64,000 bases of DNA from Ypsolopha sequella (Eukaryota; Arthropoda; Insecta; Lepidoptera; Ypsolophidae): positions 400,501-464,500 of the forward strand of contig CAKOHE010000089.1 of the NCBI GenBank assembly GCA_934047225.1, written 5' to 3'. The stretch's first letter is position 1. Each line of letters opens with the position of its first letter. A model generated the notes under the pieces. It made no database searches, was not told the origin of the DNA, and was given only the letters and a program-made list of their open reading frames with translations. This document shows positions 30,341-42,017 of the stretch, in pieces. Both the position numbers and the translations under genes were made by a program.

Positions 30341-31039
30341 TTAGTCATCCTTTTTAAATTTTGATTACTTTTCTTTAATGTATAGACACATAGGTTCTAC
30401 TCTTTTATTATATTTTATATTGATGTAATTGAGAAGAAAACATTTTCATTTTATATTAATGTTATTTTATTTGATCCTTATTATTTTGAGATCAGTACGC
30501 CTCATGTATGGGATTGGTGTTAAAATTGATGAAATAAATGAAATTTCAAGAAAAAAGCTTTCATAAAGTAGCTACAATATTTTTTCAGCCTATAATGTGT
30601 TCGTTCTAAATTTTGTCGCAGCAAAAGTTTAACAGCTTTGACACTAGTATGATACCTTGACATGGTGACTTTGGTGACCTTCAGTGGATCCCCCTCCATA
30701 ATGTGTATTACTCTTCCCCCTAAAATGTGTGCCCAATTAAGGCTTTAGGCGTCGTCCTAAATGTCCATCGCTCGCACGATCATGCGATGCGATCGTCGCA
30801 CTACTCGCACGACCATGCGAACAAACATATCGATATCTACTAAATTTCCTAATTGATGGTCGCGCGATCTTGCAATGCGACCAATTTGTCCTATTTTCGT
30901 CGCGTGACCATCGACGCATCGTTATATCGGACGACCATGCGATCAAACATACTGATCGTTGCTGAATGTCCTGATTGACGCTCGCGCGATAACTTCACGA
31001 CGCGACTACAGCGAGCGGAGAATTTCAAGGGTTACTAAA

Positions 31040-31130
31040 CATTGTTCCTGATCACTAACCGAGTATCCAGTACGAATTTGGGCGGTTGATTAAATTTCAC
31101 CTTATTTAATATATCTTGATATTATTTATT
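31040..31130 (+). repeat. Retroposon 3' end fragment, copy 2
   Basis: CTGATCACTAACCGAGTATC through GGGCGGTTGATTAAATTTCA matches the family at 28010 and 54668, without the tail. Confidence 0.6.
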
Positions 31131-31449
31131 TTTATTATAAAAATCCGATTTTTTCGAATCCTATAAAGCTATATAAAAAGAATGTACCTCAAGGTTAACA
31201 CCAGTTAACAATTATGGGTCTTTTGAAGTTTGTAACCCTACGATTACAATCGGCGCGTATTCCATTACAGATGTAATCAAATGTTTCTGTTGTCAGACAA
31301 ATATTCGAAAAAGTCTTCCTCATTATTCCGTACGTCAAAATACTGATTGTGAAATTCACCGCGCTGATTTCTGTTTTTATATTATATTATGTTGTCTTTC
31401 GTTTTCTTTTTTTAATCCTATTTATGATTAAAGAAATATTGTTCGACAG

Positions 31450-31890
31450 GTTATGAGACTGATCGTGCGTGCGTGCGACCGCTTGTAATAGGACACAAGT
31501 TATGAGACTGATCGTGCGTGCGTGCGACCGCTTGTAATAGGACACAAGTTATGAGACTGATCGTGCGTGCGTGCGACCGCTTGTAATAGGACACAAGTTA
31601 TGAGACTGATCGTGCGTGCGTGCGACCGCTTGTAATAGGACACAAGTTATGAGACTGATCGTGCGTGCGTGCGACCGCTTGTAATAGGACACAAGTTATG
31701 AGACTGATCGTGCGTGCGTGCGACCGCTTGTAATAGGACACAAGTTATGAGACTGATCGTGCGTGCGTGCGACCGCTTGTAATAGGACACAAGTTATGAG
31801 ACTGATCGTGCGTGCGTGCGACCGCTTGTAATAGGACACAAGTTATGAGACTGATCGTCCGTGCGTGCGACTGCTTGTAATAGGACACAA
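31450..31890. repeat. 49-bp minisatellite, 9 copies
   Basis: The unit GTTATGAGACTGATCGTGCG + TGCGTGCGACCGCTTGTAAT + AGGACACAA repeats exactly; GTTATG recurs at 31450, 31499 and so on. Only the last copy has substitutions. The unit contains the same GATCGTGCG word as the ends of the host element, so it probably arose by tandem duplication of a subterminal motif. Confidence 0.9.
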
Positions 31891-32055
31891 GTTTTCTTAT
31901 CGCACGATCAGTTTCATCGCACGATGAAATCGCATCGCCTGATCGTGCGAGCGATGGCCAATTAGGATGACGCCTTATGCTATTTCAGGATACACCTTGT
32001 GGAAGGGGATGGACGGTCATGCGTCTGAAAGTCACCATGACAAGGTATCTTATTA

Positions 32056-33864
32056 TAGATAGAAAGAAAGAAAGAAACAACGGAATTTATTGCCAAAACA
32101 AAAATACAGTAAAGAATAAAAAATAAAACAAGATATTATATACTAACTTAAATTCTAACAAATTAACCAAGAAGGCAAGTAACTAACAAAATAAATAACT
32201 TACAAAATAACTTATAAATAAAGACTAATCAAAGTATTCTTGTACGAGTTCCTCTTGTACGAGGAACTCGTACAAGAATACTTCGATTAGTGTTAGAATG
32301 AAGTTCCATCAAGGAGTCACACCTTACAGTATAAATTATAAATAAAGTGTTATATGGTTAACCATACATCCTTAAGCTAGCATACATTGTACAGCTTTTG
32401 TTTGGCAAAAGGTGGCCCGCTCAGCATTTGCTGTCGGAAACTTGTCGAGAGTTCCTACAGCGCTGATTTTCAGCGAGCCCCTTTGTTTGTATACGTTTAA
32501 AGGTTAATTTGCATCATTTTGCAGCGGGCGCTCTAGTAAATTTATAACATGTAAATAAATAATATATATATATAAGTAATATGATAACTATGTAGGATAA
32601 ATATGCACATGAAATAATAGTAAAAATTATGTAAAAAATTTTAATTAATGGGTCTGCCTTTGCCGTCATCAAAGAACAACAGATTGGCGTTTATTCTTTA
32701 TTGACAGTCTCCTTTTTTTTTTTTTCTTGTTTTGTATTTAAATTCTGCCAGTATGATTTGTTTTTGTATTAGAATTAATTTTAATTTTAATTTAAAGGTA
32801 CTGGGAGTCATGTATTTTTGCAATGGTGGTGGTAAGTCATTCCATACCTTTGATGCTGCAAATTTAAACCCTCCTCTATAGTTAGCAGTTCTGTGTTTGG
32901 GAATAGACATTTTATTCAGCTCCTTACTTCTGGTATATTTATCATGTGCTTCACCAAGCCATTCAAATTTATCGTGCAGGTAGTTCGGTCGCTTAGTATG
33001 CACAACTTTGTGTACTAGGACGGCGAGATGTAACTCTCTTCGACTCTCCATTTTCAAAACTTTATGTTCGTTGAGGTAAGGTGTTATATGTGCCCGTTTT
33101 GGTATTTTATAGCAGAATCTTACGCAGGCATTTTGGACTCGTTGTATAGCGCGACTTGTTTTTTCAAATAACCTTGGTCCATAGACAGTGTCACAATAAT
33201 TAAATATTGAAAGGACAAGTGATTCGATTAAAAGTACTCTTACTTCTTCTTTCAGGAAATCTCGAATGCCATACAAAACCTTTAGCCTATAAAAAACTGT
33301 TCTAATTTTTTGGTTAACATGTTGTTCAAAATGAAGTTCTGTATCCATCACTAAACCCAAGTTTCTCGCGGTCATGACTCTCTCCACAACATTATTATTG
33401 ATAGTAATATGTGGTGAGTTTTCCATGATTTTTTCGCATTGACGTTTTGTTCCCAGCGTCATGAATTTTGACTTGTTTGGATTCAGCAGCAAAGCGTTCT
33501 TCTTTGTCCATTTGAAAATTACATCAAGATCTTCATTTATGTTTTGTACCGCTTCAGTAGTAGCTTGATGTCTGAAAGAGTGATACAGTTGCGTGTCGTC
33601 TGCGTATAGATGAACTTTGCAGTGTTTAAGGTTAGTTATGAGATCTGATGTGTACAGGATGAACAGAAGAGGGCTGAGAATAGATCCTTGTGGACAGCCA
33701 CGGGTAATTGATTTGACTTTAGACTGTCTTACATTTCCCTGGTCATCCTCAGTTACCACGTATTGCTTTCTATCGGTAAGAAAAGATTGAAACCAGTCGC
33801 AAGCAGATTCTGATATCTGATAGATAGCGTCAAAGCTGTTAAGCTTTTGCCAATTTTCTTCCAT
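32056..33864 (-). mobile_element. 5'-truncated LINE with (TTTC)n tail
   Basis: Contains the ORF2 fragment below, then about 640 bp of 3' UTR ending (minus strand) AATAAATTCCGTTGTTTCTT followed by (TTTC)n at 32056-32075. A hairpin GTACGAGTTCCTC..GAGGAACTCGTAC lies at about 32240-32280. Confidence 0.75.
32698..33864 (-). CDS. LINE reverse transcriptase, C-terminal 388 residues
   Basis: The open frame starts inside the RT domain (palm/fingers) and carries GCPQGSILSPLLFILYTSD and the catalytic YADD (LYADDTQLY), the thumb (NLGLVMDTELHFEQHV), and the C-terminal motif FKFAASKVWNDLPPPLQKY. The frame is intact, so the copy is fairly young, but endonuclease and the first RT blocks are missing through 5' truncation. 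The motif set suits the CR1/jockey group; clade not decided. Confidence 0.85.
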   Translation of the reverse strand: MEENWQKLNSFDAIYQISESACDWFQSFLTDRKQYVVTEDDQGNVRQSKVKSITRGCPQGSILSPLLFILYTSDLITNLKHCKVHLYADDTQLYHSFRHQATTEAVQNINEDLDVIFKWTKKNALLLNPNKSKFMTLGTKRQCEKIMENSPHITINNNVVERVMTARNLGLVMDTELHFEQHVNQKIRTVFYRLKVLYGIRDFLKEEVRVLLIESLVLSIFNYCDTVYGPRLFEKTSRAIQRVQNACVRFCYKIPKRAHITPYLNEHKVLKMESRRELHLAVLVHKVVHTKRPNYLHDKFEWLGEAHDKYTRSKELNKMSIPKHRTANYRGGFKFAASKVWNDLPPPLQKYMTPSTFKLKLKLILIQKQIILAEFKYKTRKKKKGDCQ

Positions 33865-34085
33865 ACATTAAAATCCAGAATGAACACAGTAATAGGTAAC
33901 TATTTGCTATTGAACGCCTCGTTTTCTTTTTTAGTTACGTGGCATCACGATCCTGCAAACAAAGTTAGGTGCTTGTAAGAATAACGAAAAAGAAAACTCC
34001 ATGGTATAGATACCTTTTCGGGGCATACATCCTTTTTGTAGATGACAGATAAAACATCAAAAACGTACCGTTACAATTTATACTA

Positions 34086-34642
34086 CAGTAGAGCCATCGA
34101 GTGATGGCGCCTATGACGTTTAAATGCCTACAAAGTATCGTAATTATTTATAAGCAAGTGTGAATTAAAAAATGTAATACTTCATTGTTGATAGTGATGT
34201 ACTACTTGTTTCGGTTATTATATTTCGATTTGAATGTTGCTTTATTGTGCAATAGAATTCGTATAGAAACAAAGTTTTTTTTTTTAAGTTTCTCATGTTT
34301 TATAGGTCGTGTTTGAGTTCGCCAAGTTACGCAATAATATTTAATTAAAAACAAAACAATGACGAAGTTAAACTAAACGAAAATAAATGATAGTAAAATA
34401 CTTTTTTCGATTTAGATATTTAAACATCTCTTGGGGGCCCCGGGGCACTACACCGCATAGCCCTCCGATAGCTACGCCACTGGTTTTGGCACATTTTCCT
34501 TTTGTATCATTATGTTGAATGTTAAATGACGTGTCTAATGTTGAGTAAACTCACACTTGATTTTTATTTTTAACCGAAATTTGAAATGTACCTCATCACT
34601 AAATGCAGCTGTCATAAGTGCCATCACTCAGTGGCTCTACTT
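34086..34642. mobile_element. TIR element, about 560 bp
   Basis: The ends AGTAGAGCCATCGAGTGATG and (rc) AAGTAGAGCCACTGAGTGAT are inverted repeats with a few mismatches. The interior includes a segment (CCGGGGCACTACACCGCATA ... GCTACGCCACTGG) seen in many invertebrate repeats. No coding sequence. Confidence 0.55.
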
Positions 34643-34644
34643 TA

Positions 34645-35094
34645 GACTGAACATGTTATTACATAAAAACAAAATACGTACTACATATTTCTAATCTAAG
34701 ATACAGCAGATCCTTTGCACGCTACTAGACAAGACAATTTTTTTTTTTTGGGACGATTTAAAACGAAAACTTACAAGAGAAAACAGTAATAAGGTAACGA
34801 TTGGCGGCCTTATCGCTTAAAATTGTCTTCCAGACAACCTTTCGATGGATATTATGTCAAGAAGACAGATCGTGAAGGCGGTGCACATAAAAGAAAACAA
34901 TACAATACCATATAATACTTAAATACGAATAAATATAGAATAAACGAATATAATATTATATACATAAATGTAAATATCTATAGATATTATGATGAATACA
35001 AAAATAACGTAGAAAGTAATAATTAAATAAATAATAATAATAGTACATAGCAGAGGTAGATGGATTATTAAAAAGATAAGAAGGAAAGAAAATT
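34645..35094. other. AT-rich, no gene recognised
   Basis: Probably 3' untranslated sequence of the adjoining minus-strand LINE fragment; nothing else supported. Confidence 0.3.
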
Positions 35095-35275
35095 ATCCTT
35101 TACTTATCTTTTGAAGACAGGTAACGAGGGACCACGTTTGACGGCTACGGGGAGGTCATTCCACAGCCTGACCGATTTAACAGCAAAGGAGTTATCATAA
35201 AACTTGGAAGAGGGATATGGAGTTGCTAGGAGCCAATTTTCAGAGGAACGTAGTGTACGATCGTGGATAGCCTGA
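35095..35275 (-). mobile_element. LINE pol C-terminal fragment
   Basis: The minus strand reads TLRSSENWLLATPYPSSKFY, DNSFAVKSVRLWNDLPVAVK and RGPSLPVFKR, then a stop. 'SF.V..VRLWN.LP...' is the conserved LINE C-terminus. Degenerate. Confidence 0.6.
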
Positions 35276-36084
35276 AGGAATTTGAAAGAATCCTTTAAGA
35301 TAATTTGGGTACTAGATTAGTTGGGTGAATTAATTTTTGGCACGAAACGTTTTATTTTTTGAAGCGAGCCACGTGCATGATTCTGGGATCTTGGCCGTTG
35401 CACTGAAGTGGGAAAGGGGTGCGCTTTCAAGTGACTTTGTTACGGGTTCGTCTACTCTTTTGGTAGTACGAGATTTTGAAAATGGGGCCATTGTCCCGCT
35501 ACAGGCAACTATCCCGCTACCGGCGTCTGTCACACTGCGTCGTCTATCCTGGACTTCAATCAATTCAATTAGCCATTTATTCGGACATATTAGTAATAGT
35601 TAACAATATCATGTTTCTGTTTTAATTACTGCCGTTTGTTTGCCCTTTGGCAAAGGCATTTCCCGACTTATACTACGTGAAAAATCAGCCATAATTTCAT
35701 ACTTTACTTAAGCTACATACCGTACGTATATTAAGGAATGTACCACAAGGGTGCAAATAACTCTAAGTTTCCCGACCGTTTGTGGTCATTCGTGAGCCAC
35801 GTAGAACATGGAATGCGTTTGTAGTGGGAACGTGCCCGCGCCACTGCACTGGAAGCGGATGTCAAGCGGCAATTTGCAGTCGTTGTGGCTACCACCAGCT
35901 ATGTTATTGTGTTTCAATGGATACGTTAAAGTGGCTAACACTAGACCTGCATGTGTGTATGTCTACAATAAAGAACATTTCCTGATATAAATAAATCAAT
36001 AAAAACGCAACAGGTCATATCTAGATAAATTATAAAAGTGCAAAAAGAAAAACACTATTACCCGTGACACTGGGTTATACGTTC
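35276..36084. other. No gene recognised
   Basis: Overlapping short frames on both strands (35330-35600, 35780-35990) have no recognised motif. A polyadenylation-like ACAATAAAG occurs at about 35967. Confidence 0.35.
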
Positions 36085-36185
36085 TCATTTTTAGGGTTCC
36101 GTACCTCGAAATTAAAAAACGGAACACTTATAGGGTTACTTTGTTGTCCAGCTGTCCGTCCGTGTGTCTGTCTGTTAAGACCCTT
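36085..36185 (+). repeat. Common lepidopteran repeat fragment
   Basis: AGGGTTCCGTACCTCGAAAT ... GTTGTCCAGCTGTCCGTCCG is the familiar moth repeat seen also at 22100, 49100 and 57080. Confidence 0.7.
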
Positions 36186-36329
36186 TTCAAGTTAAAACCT
36201 CCTACAGAAGTCTACGGCCCCATGGTGCTGTAAAAAAATCAGGCCTCTAACTCGACGCGAAAAAAAGTTATTACACTTTACATAATCATACCGTTTCTTA
36301 AGCAAAAAAATATTATTCTTCAACTTCGA

Positions 36330-38640
36330 TCTAGTTTCCGAAAAGGTTTTAGCGCAACCTCTGCCCTTTTAAATATATTCGACGACATTCTTACTTCTGC
36401 AGATGAAGGTCAAGGATCTGTTTTGGTCGTGCTAGATTATAGTCGAGCATTTGACTGCGTCTACATTATGTACTACTCTTCCTCAAAAGTTAAGATGTAT
36501 CGGTTTTTCAGAACCTGCATGCAAGTGGCTTTCATCGTATTTTACAAACCGATAACAAATTTTTCAATGGGTCAATGATAACGGTCAAATAATTACATCT
36601 GAACCAAAGATAAGCCCTTACCGTAGTATGACAGCACCAAAATGTTTCCACCTTTAAATGGTTGACGCTCCCACGTTTGGAATCAGTGCTCATCTGAATA
36701 TAGTGATAGTTGGACGCCTTAAGTACACTTAAAGTTAATCATTTTAACAACTTTAGTAGTCTGATCAGTTTGCTGACCGTAGGTAGACAGATTGCGCACT
36801 CATAAGTGTGCGCGCGTCGGCATTATGTTAACGCACGCATTCAAAAACAATGCAATAGATTTTAGGTGCCAGGGCTCATCTAAACATTTAAAATCTTTGA
36901 TCTGAACCACGATTCGTCATTAGGGGTGGTTCAAGGTTCTATGTTGAGACCTACATTATTTTCCATTTATATATCCGGTATAAATATGTATATCTACAAT
37001 TCGAGTTATCATTTATACGCAAACGATACTCAACGGTATGTGTATGCTAATACAACCCAAGACATTGTACGACTTATCGCATCAACATTAAATACTGATC
37101 ACATTGGTCCCAAATTCATAGACTGGTACTCAACCCTAAGAAAAGCATAGCTATTATCTGCGGTACAAAACATCAGGTGGGTTCATTGAGAGCTCCAAAT
37201 CAAATCATTAAGCTGCAGGATACTAAAATCCTAATTGAAACCTGTGTCAGGAACCTAGGACTGATAGTTGACGAAAGTTTGCATTTCGAGACACATGTTC
37301 TAGCTAAAATTAGTAAGTGTTTCGGAGCTTTTAGATCACTTTAAAAAATCAAGCCATTTCTCAGCGTTCAGCAGGCCTATTGTGTCTCTCTAGTTGCCTT
37401 CTGGACTGGGTGTCTATCATCAAAAAAATAGATATATTATCGAATTCCGATGTCCTAAGGATATTTTCGCACTTCAAGTGACGACACAGATTGTTAATAG
37501 TTCAATACCCACTAAAGGCAATTTTGAAATTTCAGTTTTTAGCTATGTTTTTGATGATAGGCACCTCGTGCAGTTGGCAACTAAAGATACAGAATAGGGG
37601 GGCAGGTCAGGTTTCGATTGTTTTTGCGATTGTTTGTTTCTATCTAAGCTAAGTTATTGCGACTTAGTGTTTGGTCCATGCCTCTATAAAAACAACTGCC
37701 AAAGCCATCCAACGTGTCCAGAACGCGTGCATGCGTTTTGTCATGATATATCTAGATGGGATAAAATATCACCTTCTTTAGTTTATAATACAATTTTAAA
37801 CATGACAAACACGAGGGCACTTAAGCTTGCAGTACCAAAGTTATCTGTATTTATACAACAAATTATTGTCAACTAGCGCACGAAGGTCTACGCTTTTTAT
37901 CCCAAAACATTCACTTAATTGTCTCTTGGGATCCTTTCCTAATTATGAATGTTTTGTTTTTGTTTAATTATTTTATTGTGATAATGTCTAACATGTGACT
38001 ATGTAACGATTTTTTGTAATTTATTTTTTTAATCGTGTTCCATTTTGCTTTATACCGATGCGATATGTGGTTTAGACTGAAAATTGGCTACTATTAAGGC
38101 GCTCTTATCCCAAAATCAGTAATTTCAAAGTCAAATAGAACTTTCAAATATCGTCCAAAACATCAAAAAAAAATACGCAATATAGTTCGAACCTTTATCT
38201 AGGTTTTCCACGCATGTGTTACACGATTAGATAAACTTTGCTCGATAGAAATAATTCACGAACACAGCATGTAATAATACCTTTCAAATCATGCCATTTC
38301 CATAATTCCATTCTTTTATTAACGAAACATATCTGGTAATATTGCTCTTTAAATTTTCTAGGTTGACCACGTAAGTGGGTTTTAATAAACATATCCCTTA
38401 TTTTTAAACAATTTAAAAACCGATAAAAATAACGAAAAAGTACAAAAGTGTGGTTATTTTGGTTGTGGTTATTAAAGAAAAAGACAGAGAGTCACTCTTT
38501 TGGGATAAGAGCGCCTTAATCATGATTCTTAATAGGTACATGCTGAGTCTATGACCATTTTGTTTTCGATTTCAATTTATTTCAAATTGTATGTATATTT
38601 ATTTTGAAAACAAATAAACTCCTATTCTATTCTATTCTAT
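36330..38640 (+). pseudogene. Degenerate LINE with (TATTC)n tail
   Basis: RT blocks can be read in several frames: FRKGFSATSALLNIFDDILT with VLVVLDYSRAFD (36350-36450); VVQGSMLRPTLFSIYISGIN and YANDTQRY, where the catalytic YADD has become YAND (36920-37040); NLGLIVDESLHFETHV (37240-37300); LSKLSYCDLVFGPCLYKN (37640-37690). An unrelated insert appears at about 36640-36900 and a TTAA MITE at 38094-38519. The element ends AATAAACTCCTATTCTATTC (tail 38605-38640). Confidence 0.75.
38094..38519. mobile_element. TTAA-bounded MITE with perfect 22-bp ends
   Basis: TTAAGGCGCTCTTATCCCAA AA at the left and its exact complement at the right (38498-38519). Inserted in the 3' UTR of the LINE relic. TTAA at both ends makes it a likely piggyBac-type target duplication. 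Confidence 0.8.
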
Positions 38641-39524
38641 TCTTATTAATTTATTACAAATTTCAACACTCGCAAGGGAATCAAAACCTATTAACCTATA
38701 TAACACACATAGGAAAAATACAAATATTTAATTATTTACGTACATAGAGTTTATTAGATCGTAAGTGTCAGGTTAAGTTGGTCCCATAACTGAATTTACC
38801 ATGTTTTTAAGGTTCCGCACACAGAACTTGTGGTTCCGCACCCGTATTGTGCGGTGGTGTGGAACCTTTTCTGTGCGAGTTCGATTCGCACTTAGCCGGT
38901 TTTTAATATTTTTGAGCAGCAGTGTTTTGAAAAATTCTGTGAAGAGGTTTTAAAGTCCTTTTAAAGCGCAGTTGTGTTGATTCTTCCTCTCCCCCCGACC
39001 CCGCCAACAAATCACGCTATGTAGGTAGTCGCAACTATTTACACGTCTAGTGGGCGGTAAATTACTTGACAAACGGTTCACAACTCTGTGTTACTTGTAT
39101 CAGGGTTAATATTCACTTGACCGGTATTAAAATTGGATGTTTATTGCGGACAAGAAAACTTTAGAAGCTTTTTCAGCGGTCGTTGTGTCAGGCAAGGATC
39201 TTGTGGCTTTTGGAATATTCCGTCCCGAAACGAGACGCATCATTTAGTACAATCTATTTTATATAAAGTTATTATGTTTTGGTTAACACAAGACATCCCA
39301 TTAAAAGAGTTTTTGCATAAATATATGTTGGGTCAACTACTTACATAACTGTTCATTGTAAAACTTAAATGTACGATTTGTTTGGCTTGGAGTGACAGTG
39401 ACAAAAATAAAATTCACACCAGCGTCATCCGAAAATGACTACATTCATAGAGGTATTTCCTTTAAACGGTATGTTTAAAAAATGAGAAAAAAATATACAT
39501 TGTTAGTGAAACTATAAAGAACAA
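38641..39524. other. Repeat fragment at 38805-38912; otherwise no gene
   Basis: The fragment TGTGCGAGTTCGATTCGCAC followed by TTAGCCGGTTTTTAA is the end of the common moth repeat. The rest shows no coding or repeat structure I can support. Confidence 0.4.
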
Positions 39525-40019
39525 ATTTATTTTAGGAAAGTCATTATTGTCGCCAAAAGGGCCTGACCTATAAAAAGTGTGATACAAGCAAGCCACTCAC
39601 CACAAATGTTCTTTGGGTAAATCTAAGTAAATCTAGTCCGGGGGACATGAAGAAATATTTTTTTGGGGGGTATAGGGGCCCGAAAAGGGGGTCCACCCAC
39701 CGTTACTCGAAAATTAACCACTGTTGCTAAGCAGCTATTATACCGTGTTTGATATCATTTTCGGATGAAATAGAGACGGGGAATTCAGTTTTCCTATAAT
39801 ATTTTACCTATATCATAGTAATTTTTCTGACCAATGAAGAATAAAGGCAAAATTCAAAGAAAAAAAAAGCGTGTTAATGCCTATAATTTCAACACCTTGT
39901 AAGTATTTATGTTTTGTAAAATGTATATTTTGTTTAATGTTTATTAAAAACTGATTTTATGCCTTCCTGCATGATAAATTCACTATCATTGTTTTTCTCC
40001 AATGCTAAAAATGTTAACG

Positions 40020-40620
40020 CTTTTACGGGGTGAGATACTGTTTCCTGCTTTAACGGAAGGGGAAAACATTTGACGCATGGAATGCATATCTCTTGGCAAC
40101 TTTAGGGTGTAAAGCGTTGTTAGATGGGAATATGGACGAATCCGATAGCACTACACAAACATGTGTGATAACTATGTATGACCGGTAAGTGTTATGCAAA
40201 ATTACAAAAACTAAGCATTAGGTAAAGGCTGAATATAAATACTGCTTTACTTATCCTAAATCACCACTTCAAAAATATTTTTTCTATATCAAGCCCCTGC
40301 ACCACTGTCAACGAGAGCAGAAAGTATTTATACACAAAGAAGGACAGGCAGTTGAAAAATATTCCACCAACAGAGGTAGCTTTGCGCCAACACACGCTGC
40401 GAGCCATTTACCAGGCAGTTTATGTCTGGGGACAGGTCTTAGTAGCGCAACAAAATCTTCCCAGTCCTTCTTCCTGGGGCTGGAGATTAGAAGGAAGTAC
40501 GTGGGGTCCACACTAGTCGGACTTTCCGGAGATTGCTAGTGTGCCTGGAGCTCACACGGTGCAAGTGCAAAACAGGCTGTACAAAGCGCTATAATTGCGC
40601 ATCATGCAGCGTGACTTAAA
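40020..40620 (+). pseudogene. Fragment of multi-copy transposon protein with CXC-type cysteines
   Basis: Two coding segments with a GT-AG-like gap (donor CCG/gtaagt at 40181; acceptor ATATCAAG near 40291). The first reads GRGKTFDAWNAYLLATLGCK and ends VITMYDR; the second reads RKYLYTKKDRQLKNIPPTEV, ALRQHTLRAIYQAVYVWGQV and LPSPSSWGW. A frame change later gives RCKCKTGCTKRYNCASCSV. This order (GKGK.AW..Y / LPPTEAALRQH..R.YYQV..W / WGW / CKCK..C...) is that of a large family of repeated arthropod and cnidarian proteins ending in a tesmin/TSO1-like cysteine motif. Their biochemical role is not established. Decayed here. Confidence 0.6.
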
Positions 40621-40825
40621 ATGCACAGAACTATGCCTATGTGGTGGAAGTCGTCAACTTTAAAAGCACTGAAACTTTTATAACATGCTGCTTCATTTAT
40701 TCATTTTATGCAGGGCATCTAATGTGTATAAAAATGATAAAACACATAAAACATCATAAATAAATATTTTGCCTAATTTTTATATAATGACGCTCCCTCG
40801 GAGATTCATGTTGTGACGATATATA

Positions 40826-40826
40826 A

Positions 40827-40866
<40 letters not shown>
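40826..40866. repeat. (TA)n microsatellite
   Basis: About 18 uninterrupted TA units. Confidence 0.9.
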
Positions 40867-40868
<2 letters not shown>

Positions 40869-40914
40869 CATATTGGATATTTGTTATAATTATATTAATT
40901 ATTGGCGACATACC

Positions 40915-41085
40915 GAATAAGGGCAATGTCAAAAGTACCCGGAACAGAAGAGCTTGTCTCACTAGATTGATGGATGAGGAAGAGGCGAAAGAAGTGTGCC
41001 AGGATCGTAGCAGAAGGCAATCTGTGGTATTTGCCTACCCTTCTAGGAGACAGGGATGAGTATATGTATGTATGTATGTATATTG
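40915..41085 (+). mobile_element. RTE-like LINE C-terminus with (GTAT)n tail
   Basis: GNVKSTRNRRACLTRLMDEE, EAKEVCQDRSRRQSVVFAYP, SRRQG, stop; then GTATATGTATGTATGTATGT. The same family ends at 45222 on the minus strand (VGSTRNRRASMTRLMDVEEA). Confidence 0.75.
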
Positions 41086-41784
41086 GTTATGAAATCCGTC
41101 TAGTTATTTTACATCGATGATACATCGGTAAAATTAACTGATCGCCACATGACAACAAAGATTTTTTAGACAACTTATTGTAAAGCAAGGTGCTTCAAAT
41201 TTATACTTTTTCTTATGTGCATAAAACAGGCTATATTCACGTATTTTTTTTACTTTAAATACTTACGAGGTGTTGAAGTTATAGGCATTAACACACTTTT
41301 TTTTTCTATGATCGTTGCCTTTATTCTTCATTTGTCAGACAAATTACTATGATATAGGTAAAATATTATAAGAAAACTGAATTCCTCGTCCTTATTTCAT
41401 CCGAAAATGATATCAAACACGTTATAATAGCTGCTTAGCAACAGTGGTTAATTTTTGAGTAACGGCAGGTGGACCCCCTTTTCGGGCCCCTATTTCCCCC
41501 CAAAAAAAATATTTCTTCATGTCCCCCGGACTAGATTTACTTAGAATGACCCAAAGAACATTTGTGGTGAGTGGCTTGCTTGTATCACACTTTTTATAGG
41601 TCCATGACAATATACCCTCACTAAAATAATGAAAATATTGCCAAAGTCTAGCTGTTTTTAAAATCAAGTAAAATTGGATATTTCTTTGAAACTAATAATG
41701 GTATTTGTATGCTTCTTGCACTAAAATACAAGGAAAATATTGCCTAGAAAAATCAAATATGGAAATTGTTTTCCGTTCATCGCG

Positions 41785-41930
41785 TCCATGTAAAAAGTAT
41801 TATTTTCTCCTATTTTGCGCTATCCGGACACCCAGCGACCACGTTATGAACGTTATTTCAATATAGTTTCTGTCGATATTTGTCTCGACACAGGGCGACT
41901 CAAGGTCGTTGGCGACTACCTGCCCCTTAA
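41785..41930. mobile_element. Terminal fragment of the 475-bp TTAA element
   Basis: GAACGTTATTTCAATATAGT and TTCTGTCGATATTTGT match the copies at 23645 and 53678. Ends ...TGCCCCTTAA at 41930, equivalent to their ...CGCCTTAA terminus. Confidence 0.6.
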
Positions 41931-42017
41931 GTCAGGCGGTATGCTCACGTAACATCATCCGATAGGTATTCCTTAATTATGCCTTTCCTAAAACAAAATG
42001 CTCACAAATGTTCGCAA

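Larger units (their letters stand above)
30651..32049. mobile_element. 1.4-kb TIR element with internal minisatellite
   Basis: Outer ends GATACCTTGACATGGTGACT and (rc) GATACCTTGTCATGGTGACT. A second inner inverted pair is GGCGTCGTCCTAAATGTCCA / TGGCCAATTAGGATGACGCC. Flanking both sides are many GCGATCGT/ACGATCGC-like words (for example TCGCACGATCATGCGATGCG), a pattern of subterminal transposase-binding motifs. The interior carries a fragment of the (TTTGAA)n retroposon (31040-31130) and a 49-bp array. No transposase. Confidence 0.65.
39525..41640. mobile_element. 2.1-kb fold-back element
   Basis: Arms of about 385 bp (39525-39913 and 41257-41640) are inverted copies with scattered differences, sharing CCACTCACCACAAATGTTCT, TCTAGTCCGGGGGACATGAA, GTTGCTAAGCAGCTATTATA and AATGCCTATAATTTCAACAC. 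The middle carries a transposon protein remnant, an AT microsatellite and an RTE fragment. No target duplication could be fixed. Confidence 0.7.
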
